Below are positions 1 through 8,822 of a stretch of 20,385 bases of DNA, one piece after another. Location: positions 28,557-48,941 of the forward strand of contig VHZZ01004656.1 in the NCBI GenBank assembly GCA_009801015.1, in the 5' to 3' direction. The position numbers and the translations under genes are program-made. The first letter of the stretch is position 1, and every line of letters begins with the position of its first letter. The DNA is from Silene noctiflora (Eukaryota; Streptophyta; Magnoliopsida; Caryophyllales; Caryophyllaceae). The notes beneath the pieces are model-generated. The model saw only the letters and a program-made list of their open reading frames with translations, did not search any database and was not told the DNA's origin.

Positions 1-75
<75 letters not shown>

Positions 76-99
76 TAATAACAATAATAATAATAATTA
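1..99. repeat. (AAT)n microsatellite, 5' flank of LINE
   Basis: The window opens with an almost pure AAT trinucleotide array, with small interruptions near 70 and 82. It ends in AATAATAATAATTA (86-99), and the same 14 bases recur at 5234-5247 beyond the poly(A) tail of the LINE. The array is therefore probably the insertion target, split by the element. Its left limit is outside the window. Confidence 0.95.
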
Positions 100-175
100 C
101 TTTCTCTCTCTTGTTTGTTATAGAGAGAAGTTTCTCTCTATTCCACCGCCATTGTTGGAGCTCGTTCTTGGAATT

Positions 176-1692
176 ATGGCCAGAGGGAGAGGAAGGCCAC
201 GAAAATCATCACATCTTTTAGATTCTCAGCTCGATTATAATCCTACTGGTATGAATTTTGATAACTCGATCTCTGTTTCTACTTCGAATTATCATCCTCT
301 GTCTGTTACCATTAATGAAGTTATTTTGCAAAGTTTACCTAAAACCATGCCTTCTTCGACTACTCCTCGTTGTAGTCAACATGTTCCTGACCCTATAACA
401 CCAATTTTAAGTAATTTGGAATCTGGGTAAAATCCTGTAATTGGGGAAAACACAGGGGAAGCCATTAATGCAAATTGTTCTGAGCCTTGTGAGACTGTTC
501 CATCTGCTGCTCCTGCTAAGTCCTAGGCAGATGTTACCAGGAAGAGGGATCAGGAGGGTATGAGTCTCTTCTTTCACGAGAAAAGTGTTATTTCTGATGC
601 AGTTGAAATTCAAATAGTTGAAGTTCAGGATGAAGTTCTTAAGTGGAAATATACGCTTATGGGTAATGTCTTAGGGGCCAAGCCTACTCTTAAACAAGTC
701 ACTAAGTATGTTCAAAAGTTTTGGAATCATGGTGACTTACCCGTGGTTCAATACTTTAAGAAGGGGTGGTTTAGTTTCAAGTTTGATTCAGAGGATGCCA
801 TGAATGAAGTCTTAAAGCGTGGACCATGGACCATTGGATCCAATTCCCTTGTGCTTAAGCAATGGAGCCCTCATTTCTCCTGTATTATGGAAAGTGTTTC
901 TACGGTGCCTGTATGGATCCTTTTCCCAGACTTAGATCCTTACATGTGGTCTGATTCTGTGCTCAGTAAAATGGCAAGTAAGGTTGGGAAACCTTTGTTT
1001 GCAGACCTTAATACCACATGTAAAACCAAACTATCCTTTGCTAGAGTGATGGTAGAAGTGGATGTCTCTAAGGATCTCCCTGATCAAATCCTTATTCATG
1101 CTCCTTTCATAGGAGAATCCCAGCAAAGGATCATCTATGAGTGGTTGCCTTATTACTGTCATACTTGTAAAAAACTAGGGCATACTTCAAATAATTATAG
1201 AAGGAATCGTGTTGGTCATGTCCTCAAAAAGGCAGGTGGCTCTAATAAGGTGTATAGACCTATTGCTAGACCTGTTCCTCCTGTGCAGGATCAGGTTACT
1301 GGTGCTCAGGTCACTGATAAGTCTCTACCAGGTGATATCTTAGTCTCAGATGAGGTATCACATGCTCTGACTGTTGAGGGGAGCTCAGAATGCCCTGTGC
1401 TAGGTCCTCTTTACAATGTCAGGTTGTTGATAGTCCATCCTTGGTGACTATAAGGCACTCAGGAAGTAGAGAACTTGGGCAAGTTGCTTCTTCAGCTGGT
1501 CTTGCAATACTTGGTAGATCTCAGCATAGGAATACTGAACCACTGATTTCTCCAAACAAGTTTGGTATTCTTGCTGCAGATGCTACTAAGGAAGATATTG
1601 AGGATACTCCAGTTGCTCAAATGGATATGAATGCTGCTTCTTTCCAGCAGGACTTAGGGGTTGTTACTGTTCCCCCTGATAAATCTCAATAA
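176..1692 (+). pseudogene. LINE ORF1 (DUF4283-like plus CCHC knuckle), broken
   Basis: ORF1 proteins bind element RNA to form the retrotransposition particle. The ATG at 176 opens MARGRGRPRK, a basic AT-hook-like start. In the same frame lie a TAA (428-430) and a TAG (524-526). The TAG falls where the family usually has the tryptophan of a KSWAD-like motif (KS-stop-AD here). The DUF4283-like domain follows (about 560-900, with PVWILFPDL-like sequence next), then a zinc knuckle near 1157-1198. The knuckle reads C-x2-C-x4-H but its last cysteine is a tyrosine (TAT, 1196-1198). Between about 1390 and 1440 the frame moves by -1, and the tail (with SPNKFGIL) continues to the TAA at 1690-1692. The frameshift and two stops make it non-functional. 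The family assignment rests on motif order and is firm. Confidence 0.88.
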
Positions 1693-4600
1693 AAATTGCT
1701 ACCTGGAATATAAAGGGATTTAATAAAACTGTAAAGCAGGTAGAGGTAGTTCAGTTTATGCAGCATCATTCTATAGATCTTTTAGGTCTTTTAGAAACAA
1801 GAGTTAGAAAGAATAAAGCTGGGAAGATTCTCATATCCCATTTCAATAGGTTTTGTTCTTACTGTAACTATGGTACTCAGGATAATGGCAGGATTTGGCT
1901 GCTCTGGGATCCTACTACCACTGTTGTGCCGGTTCTTCAGGAACATGCTCAAGTTCTACATTATTCTTTTAAGCATCTTGCTTCTGATAGGGTTTTTTAC
2001 TTTTCCATTGTCTATGGTAGTAATAATGCCATCACTAGGAAGGAGTTGTAGGACTCTCTTACCCAGTTTGCAAGTCAAGTGGATTGTTGGCTTGTTATGG
2101 GAGATTTTAATGTCATTAGATATAACCATGAGAAAATTAGTAATATTCCTCCTATTCTTTCTGAGCTTCTTGAATTTAATGATTGTCTTCATCATTGTGG
2201 GCTTGATGATATGAATGGATTAGGGTGTACATATACTTGTCACAATAGTGAGGACTCTAGAGTGTACACTAAGCTGGATAGAGTCCTTATAAATGATCTC
2301 TGGAAGCATCACTTTGTTAATACTTCTGCTACCTTTCTTGCTCCTGGGTTGTCAGATCATAGTCCTGCTGTCATGGAGTTTCATGGAGATGTTACCCCTT
2401 AAAGATCTTTTAAATTCTTAAACTGTTGGATTGAGCATCCTGATTTCAAGAAGATTGTTTCTGAAGCTTGGAAATGTGACATTAATGGTAATGCTATGTT
2501 TAGACTTATGGGCAAATTGAAAGCAGTTAAGAAGAAGCTCAAATGCTTACACAGAGCCAATTTTTCTAACATTGATACAAAAATCAAGGATAAGCAAGCT
2601 GGCCTTGATGCTTGTTATTATGAGTTACAGTTGGATCCTTTGTCCTCTACTCTTATAAAAAAGGAGGAATGTCTTCTCAATGAATATTGGCAGCTTAAAA
2701 ACACCGAGCTTAGTATATTGAGCCAAAGAGCCAAAGCTCATGATGTGCAGTATAATGACATGAGTTCTAAATTCTTTTTTCAAAAAATTAAAGACATGCA
2801 GCATCAGCAGCTCATTAGGTCAATTGATGACATCCATGGTATTGCTCATAAAGGCATGTCTGAGGTGGGTATTGCATTTGTTGACTATTATGAGGGAATG
2901 CTTGGCTCTTCTAAAGAGACTAGCCCTATTGATCCAACTATCTTTGCTAATGACCCTAGTGTTGGTATTGGGGATTATGACATGCTCACTGCACATGTGA
3001 CTAGAGCAGAAATAAAAAGTGCCCTCTTTGCTATAGACTCCAATAAGAGCCCTGGAATTGATGGGTTTTCTTCTGGGTTTTTTAAATCAGCCTGAGATAT
3101 AGTGGGTGCTGATTTTTGCAAGGCCATTGAGGCCTTCTTTCACGCTGGCCATATGCCTAAGCAAGCCAATGTCACTCTCATTTCCCTAATTCCTAATAAG
3201 CAAATCCCTTCCTCTGTGAAGGATTTTAGGCCAATTTCCTGTTGTTCTATTATTTACAAGACTGTCTCCAAGATTCTTACCCAAAGATTTCAATCTATTA
3301 TGCCTAGCCTTGTTGGTGAGGAGCAAGCTGCTTTTATCAAAGAAAGAAGCCTGTTTAAGAATGTTATGCTCACTCAGAGTCTTGTTAAAGGCTACCAGAG
3401 GAAAGGTATTACCCCTAGGTGCTTGATAAAAGTTGATATTAGTAAGGCTTTTGATTCTCTTCAGTGGGATTTTATTAAAAGTATGCTTGTTGGCCTAAAT
3501 TTCCCTCCTCAGTTTATTAAATGGATTTTGGGTTGTGTGACTGGTTCCTAGTTTACCATTAAAGTCAATGGCTCAAATCATGGATTTTTCAAAGGGCATA
3601 GTGGAGTAAGGCAGGGTGATCCTCTTTCCCCTTACTTATTTGTCTTGAGTATGGAGATGTTATCCAGGAAGTTTAGGACTATGTGCAATGACCTGAATGT
3701 ATCCTATCACCCTAAATGCAGTAAGATTGAGCTCACTCACCTTGTTTTTGCTAATGATCTTATGGTTTTCATAAGAGGTGACCTTCCATCTGTGCAAAAA
3801 GCTATTGAAACACTTGCAGTCTTCTCTGAGTGGTCTGGTTTAAATGCTAACCTTGACAAAACTGAAATCTACTTTGGAGAGGTCAGTGAAGAGGTCCAAA
3901 ATCTTATTTTGATGGTCACTGGTTTTAAGCCTGGTACCTTTCCTTTTAGGTACTTAGGGCTTCCTATACATGCTTCTAGACTCTCTTCTGACATGTATGA
4001 GGCTCTCATTCTCAAGCTCCAGCACCTAGTTACTAGTTGCTCTGCCAAATATCTTTCTTATGCTGGGAAAGTGCAGGTCATTAATTCTGTTGTTTTTGGA
4101 ATTGGTAACTTTTGGTGCTCCAGTATGCTGCTGCCCAAGCATATCATCAGTAATATTACCACTCTATGCAGGCAGCTTCTTTGGGGATATGATGCTACTC
4201 ACAGGAGAATGATTTATAAAAATTGGGACAACATTTGTGCTCCTTGGGTAGAGGGAGGATTTAATGTCAAAAATCTTGAAGTCTGGAATTTGTCTCTTAT
4301 GCTTCACTGGTTGTGGAAGTTGCATCAGAAGTCTGGATCCATCTGGGTAAAGTGGATGTCTCATTACTATTTGCAGCATGATTCCATCTGGCATTTAACA
4401 GTTATAGATCATCATTCTGAGTGCATTAGAGGTGTAATTCAAGATCGTGACCTTTGTATAGCTTAGTTGGGAAGTATTCCCAGAGTCAAGGAGTTATTGC
4501 AACACTGTCTTAAACCCAGAGGTTTTTCTATTCAGGAAGCTTATGAAGCTTTGAGGCCTAAGTTTTCTATTACCAATTATGGCAAAGCCATTCAGAAGGG

Positions 4601-5077
4601 GCAATTTTTACCTCGACATAGGGTTCTTTTACAGCTTGCTTCTCAAATAAGTTGGCTACTTTGGATCAACTTGCTCAGAGAGGTCTTAGTTTAGCTAACA
4701 GATGTAGCCTTTGTCAGGAGGACTGTGAAACTGCATCTCATCTGTTTTTCCATTGCAAGTATTCTCATGAGGTCATCAAGCTTGTTAAGCAATGGGCACG
4801 CATCAATTCCCCGTGTATTCAATTGCATCAACTCTTAGCTTGGACCAATGCAAAGAGAGTCAGGAGACATTGGAGGATTCAATGGGCAAGGAGTAGTATT
4901 GCAGCAGCTGTGTACAACATTTGGGGTGAGAGAAATTTCAGGATCTTTGAAGGTCAGAGCAGGCCAGTTCAGTCCATAGTTCATGAGATCAAATCTATAG
5001 TTAGCACTCTTGTTCTTGTACATAGAAAAGGCATCTATCATGATGAAGTACTTGATACATTAGATCCTAATCTTTAG
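1689..5077 (+). pseudogene. LINE ORF2 (endonuclease, reverse transcriptase, zf-RVT), broken
   Basis: The frame starts at 1689 with ATA, where an ATG is expected, then KIATWNIKGFN, the usual start of an AP-like endonuclease. Catalytic landmarks are LLETRV, GDFN (2100-2111) and SDH (2352-2360). The reverse transcriptase shows SPGIDG, KVDISKAFD (from 3429) and QGDPLSPYLF (from 3612). The catalytic box that should be FADD reads FAND (3747-3758), losing one metal-binding aspartate. A zf-RVT finger (C-x2-C, then H and C) lies near the end. In-frame stops are at 2049-2051, 2400-2402, 3093-3095, 3549-3551 and 4464-4466, and a -1 frameshift lies near 4645-4652. It ends at TAG 5075-5077. There is no RNase H domain after the finger, unlike the neighbouring remnant. 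The five stops, frameshift, lost start and lost active-site residue make it dead. Confidence 0.93.
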
Positions 5078-5184
5078 GACTTAGTTTTTGAAAGCATTCT
5101 TTTGCTTTGTTGTTAGAGGAGGTCTTTTGTAAGAAATCTCATGTATTCTTTCTTTGAATATAATGAGAAAATATCTTTTCTTGC

Positions 5185-5247
5185 AAAAAAAAAAAAAAAT
5201 AATAATAATAATAGAAGTAATAATAACAATAACAATAATAATAATTA
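5185..5247 (+). repeat. LINE poly(A) tail and 3' (AAT)n flank
   Basis: Fifteen A residues (5185-5199) follow the 3' UTR and pass directly into (TAA)n with AAC and GAAG interruptions. The stretch ends in AATAATAATAATTA (5234-5247), identical to the sequence just before the LINE. This marks the 3' junction of the element and a probable target-site duplication. The exact length of the duplication cannot be fixed in a repetitive target. Confidence 0.85.
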
Positions 5248-5281
5248 AGGAATGTTTCATAAGGATTACGTCAGACTAGGA

Positions 5282-5314
5282 TACTCGATCGAGTATTGAC
5301 ACACTCGATCGAGT
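5282..5314. repeat. Paired ACTCGATCGAGT palindromes
   Basis: Two perfect 12-base palindromes ACTCGATCGAGT lie at 5283-5294 and 5303-5314. The first extends to 14 bases as TACTCGATCGAGTA. Their starts are exactly 20 bp apart. They sit between the 3' flank of the first LINE and the - strand LINE remnant. The function is unknown; they may be part of a dispersed repeat common in this plant group. Confidence 0.6.
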
Positions 5315-5388
5315 AACTACGACAACTTCAGCTTCGTGTTTTTTTCTCTTCTTTTCTTCCATTCTTCCTTGATTTCCGTGTCATTCTT

Positions 5389-6990
5389 CTAGTATTTCGT
5401 CTTGTCGACTCCGCGGTGCTCATTATCATCAAATTTCTCCATAAATGCATCCATCCTGCAATAAAACACCAAAAAACGGATGTATCGACATTCTAACATA
5501 AATGTCATATAAAATGACATATAAATGCACAATACCGTCTCAAAAGTAACTAAGGGAAGGCATAAAAGTGTATATAAATACGATACACCATGGGCGACCT
5601 TATTAAGTTTGCGAGGTAAAAAACTAAAACAAATACAATGAAACATAGGTGTATAAGACTCAATATCCTGGATAAGACCCATGTTCTTATGGTTCGGTTT
5701 TTCCACTTTCGCCAATTGAAGCAGGAATTGCATGCAATCAGTCGAAACGCTTAGATGTAAGAAATTATGTCTCAAAGCCCCCTTGATGAGGTCCCGGATA
5801 CCTGTAACTTCAGCTTGAAGAGCACACTCCGACTTGAACTTACAAGCAAAAGAACAAATACAAGCACCAACAGGCGAATACACTACCCACCCAAAAGAAG
5901 CATCTAAAGAGGCCAACCACCTAACATCCACATTAGCCCTAAAAGGCATACACGAACCATGAGAGCCTACCAAGAAAAAAAGGAATATGATTCCTAATGT
6001 TCCGTCGAATTGAGTCAAATTGATCGAGATTGAACGACAAACGCACTGAATCCTTTAAGTTCCCGAAATCCTCAGCATTCAAGGCCGTTCTTGCCACACT
6101 ATTCTGTAAATTATAAAAGAATTCAACAGAGAAACGTTTACCAAAGAAAATGATCCCGTTCCTGAGGCACCAAATACTCCAAATCATAGAGAGAAACTGA
6201 ATAACCAAGGAAGACGCAGAAGGCTTTGAATCAAAGTAGGCAATCCAACTGAAAATCCAATCCCGAAGAGAAATAGAATATCTGAACTCCGTAGAGAGAC
6301 CAAGAGGGGAACAAGCTCATAACCTCTTCACAAGAGGGCAGGAGCGGAAAACATGATCAAGGGTCTCCAAGGAAGCCATCTCACAATAGAAGGGACAAGA
6401 GAAAACAGAGCTTAAATTCCGCCTTCTAAACTCATCACCAACAGAAAGGGAGTTCGTAATAATCCTCCAAAGAAGAATTTTCCATGCATACTTGTGGACC
6501 CGGGAGATGCCAAAGCTTTCGCTTACAAAAAGTCTTCATGAAATCATTAATACGATTGATATCCGAATTTGAGCTATTAACATTAAGAAAAGAGGAGAGA
6601 CATAAAGCATACCCACTTTTAACAGAATAAAGACCGAAAGAAGTATACTTCCAGTAAACGAAGTCATTAACGATAGAAGCACAAATAGGCATAACACAGA
6701 TACGTGTTGCCCAACTGGAGTTAAACAACTCATTAATAAGGTCTTGATTCCATTGTGACGAGTGCAAAATAAGAACTTTAATAGTCAATTCCATCAAAAA
6801 TAGAGGCGGTGGAAAACCAAGACTAGCGATACACTCCGGAGCCTCTCCATTAACCCAACAAGTCTTCCAAATATTAAGTTTCGAATTAGCCCAGAATTTC
6901 CATCCTAACCCAGGCAACACCAATTTCATTCCGTATAAGAGATTAGTTAATAGTGTGAGGTGTTTGCTATCAAAGACGGCCTGTCCTTCG
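5389..6990 (-). pseudogene. 5'-truncated LINE remnant with zf-RVT and RNase H domains
   Basis: Read on the - strand, this is the C-terminal part of a plant LINE ORF2 of the RNase H type. It begins near 6990 with LNIWKTCWVNGE and VYWKYTSFGLYSVKSGY, matching the region that follows the reverse transcriptase in such proteins. A degenerate zf-RVT finger (SCPFYC, then ETLDH and SCP) lies within 6300-6440. Then come IWCLRNGIIFF-like sequence (5939-6208) and a RNase H domain (5389-6018). That domain keeps the first aspartate (NVD), the glutamate (LQAEV) and the second aspartate (STDC). The last one is replaced in KVAHGV, where ADGLA-like sequence is usual. Frameshifts separate the three blocks. No reverse transcriptase or ORF1 is present, so the copy is truncated at its 5' end. 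It differs from the + strand LINE, which lacks RNase H. The 3' boundary is uncertain. Confidence 0.8.
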
Positions 6991-7010
6991 CTGCTGGTTA
7001 CTTCATTCAA

Positions 7011-7440
7011 ACTGTCGTCCTTACCATTTTCGGGGACAGTTTTGTCTCAAAATGAGCTTGGTTTCTCTGATAACATAATTGTTGAATACAGGGAACAATT
7101 AAGGGACACACAATCTTTGAAGATCATCGTCTTTTAGCTTAGGTTCGCTACCATCGTCGCTGGAGCTCTTGCTAAATTCTCTACCAAAGATAGTGGATCA
7201 AATCAAGGAAATTTTTCATGGAATTTTGTACCGTGTTTTGTTGAGTACCTATGTAATTTAAACTCTACTATTTGTAATTTTTTAACTACTATTTGTAATT
7301 TTCTAACCACTTCCTGTAATTTAAACTCACCCAATCCCCCACCATGACTTGTCTTGTACTTTTCCAAACATTTTATTTTATTTTATTTTAATTTAAACTC
7401 CTCTTTAACCAAAAAGAAAAAAAAAATAGTGTGAGATTAG
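7011..7440. other. AT-rich non-coding stretch with short tandem repeats
   Basis: No gene is recognisable here. Around 7250-7330 a unit close to CTACTATTTGTAATTTT is repeated about three times with decay, each followed by TAAC or AAAC. Near 7367-7391 there is a (TTTTA)n run. A 60-codon open frame at 6955-7137 has no recognised similarity and overlaps the LINE remnant, so I do not call it. Confidence 0.6.
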
Positions 7441-8400
7441 GATAATGATACGGCGCCACCGGGTGGTACCGAAAGTCGGCGCCACCCAAATTAAAAAATT
7501 GAAAAATAAGTGAAATGAAATATAATTGACTTGTTTTTGCGCCAACCCCATAAGGGTAATTACGTCATATGATATGTATTGAAGATTAACAGAACTTTAA
7601 CAATGGAGATATCCTCCTTACCCATGCTATTAACATCGATTTAATAGGCATGAAAATCAGTGCGGAATGATTCTTATGATACTCAAAACGAGTTAATCAT
7701 CATTGAAATCAGTAGTGTTGCCAAAAAGATGGAAACAAATTGGAATGTTTGTTTGTTTATTATGGTGGGATGAATTTGTAATTATTAGACGTCAATTGGA
7801 TTTGCCTAATTTTCATCCCAGTAANATTTGATCTCCNTCCATGTCTGNAATAGTCNTCTGCTCTCTATCGACCTTAATTACGACTTNCGAGAGGCTTTGT
7901 ATCCGNCGTCTATCATGGAAAACTGGAAATCTAAACTCGACGATCTAATGAACTTTAATTGTCTGCTACTCCGATCCATATAACCTAACTACGGAGTATA
8001 TCACTAATTCAAAGTAGTAGATCTCCAACAAAATTGGCCTTCGATGCGTATAACAGCAACTCCAGCAGGCCAACAGCTTATTTTTTTAATTTATCATGAT
8101 CTTTAAATTCCTAAATTACCCTTTGTAACAAGTTAGTTTGAAATTTAAATTTTAAAAATGGAAAATAAAAATATCCAAGGAAATTACAAATTTACCCCGG
8201 GTGGTACTCAAATTAAGTGTCACCCGATGACGCCATCTTATTTTCCTAAAAAAAATAAGCAAAATAAATAAACGAGACCCACCTAAAGCCCAATGGAGTG
8301 ATAGTAGTAGTTGGTAGACTCGAGAAAAGAGTGAGTGGCAGAATTTTGGCGGTAGGCCTCATTCTCTTTCTAAAAAACTCTTTATCAAACTCATACCATT
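7441..8400. other. Upstream intergenic region of the RINGv gene, with GGTGGTAC/GGCGCC motifs and N bases
   Basis: This is non-coding sequence before the gene. Near its left edge (7452-7487) lie two GGCGCCACC units around GGGTGGTACC. A related set (GGGTGGTAC, CACCC, GACGCCATC) lies at 8199-8236, about 750 bp away, so the two may be ends or copies of one repeat family. Six isolated N bases (7825, 7837, 7848, 7856, 7887, 7906) mark uncertain sequence. AAAGCCCAAT at 8285-8294 contains the complement of TGGGCT, the core of plant site II promoter elements; whether it works here is unknown. Confidence 0.45.
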
Positions 8401-8576
8401 ACCCACCACCATCACTATAAGCATTAGTCCATTAGCATTACCACCCCTGCTTTTCTGCAGCATTTAATACCCTGCTCTATCTTTCTCCCTTATTTCAAAA
8501 CTTCTCCCTTCCCACTTCCTTTATTCCTTCTTTTAATAAAATAAATTACGAGAGATTATAAGCAACTCTGTTATTT
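8401..8576 (+). promoter_or_regulatory. Probable core promoter and 5' UTR of the RINGv gene
   Basis: A weak TATA-like string (ACTATAAGC, about 8414-8422) is followed by a CT-rich stretch (8450-8525), typical of a plant 5' leader, up to the ATG at 8577. The start site is inferred only from composition and position. The exact transcription start cannot be read from sequence alone. Confidence 0.35.
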
Positions 8577-8778
8577 ATGGAGATTGAAGACAAGTCTATA
8601 GCAATTCAACTTAATATCCCTCCACATCAAAAGGTACTTACTCTTTCATCTCTCAATTCTCAATTCTTTATTTTACACGCTCACCCCATCCATTTATTTG
8701 TTTTATAAAATTAGTTGCTCAGGCCGATATCCGGGCTCGAATCCAATCCCTTTCTATTCTTTTGGGACCAAGTATAAT

Positions 8779-8822
<44 letters not shown>

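Larger units (their letters stand above)
100..5199 (+). mobile_element. Near full-length L1-type LINE (non-LTR retrotransposon), inactive
   Basis: This is a complete plant LINE layout of about 5.1 kb: CT-rich 5' UTR (100-175), ORF1 (176-1692), ORF2 (1689-5077), 3' UTR (5078-5184) and a 15-base poly(A) tail (5185-5199). Such elements copy themselves by target-primed reverse transcription, using the ORF2 endonuclease to nick DNA and its reverse transcriptase to copy their own RNA. (AAT)n lies on both sides, consistent with insertion into a microsatellite with duplication of the target. Both ORFs carry stops and frameshifts, so the copy cannot encode its own machinery. Full length with a preserved tail suggests moderate age. 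There are no LTRs at its ends, which excludes copia or gypsy origin. Confidence 0.93.

Noticed and set aside
5450..5474. Splice-acceptor-like TTTTATTGCAG on the - strand before a 21-codon frame
   Set aside because: It lies at the degraded end of the LINE remnant, with no partner donor or recognised protein.
6955..7137. 60-codon + strand frame
   Set aside because: No recognisable domain, and it overlaps the antisense LINE remnant boundary.
7981..8000. ACGGAGTAT as an end of a Stowaway MITE (also near 9938)
   Set aside because: No partner inverted end or TA duplication was found at a suitable distance for either occurrence.
8733..8744. GGGCTCGAATCC as part of a tRNA gene
   Set aside because: Only a B-box-like string is present; no cloverleaf arms could be assembled around it. 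At most a degraded SINE head.
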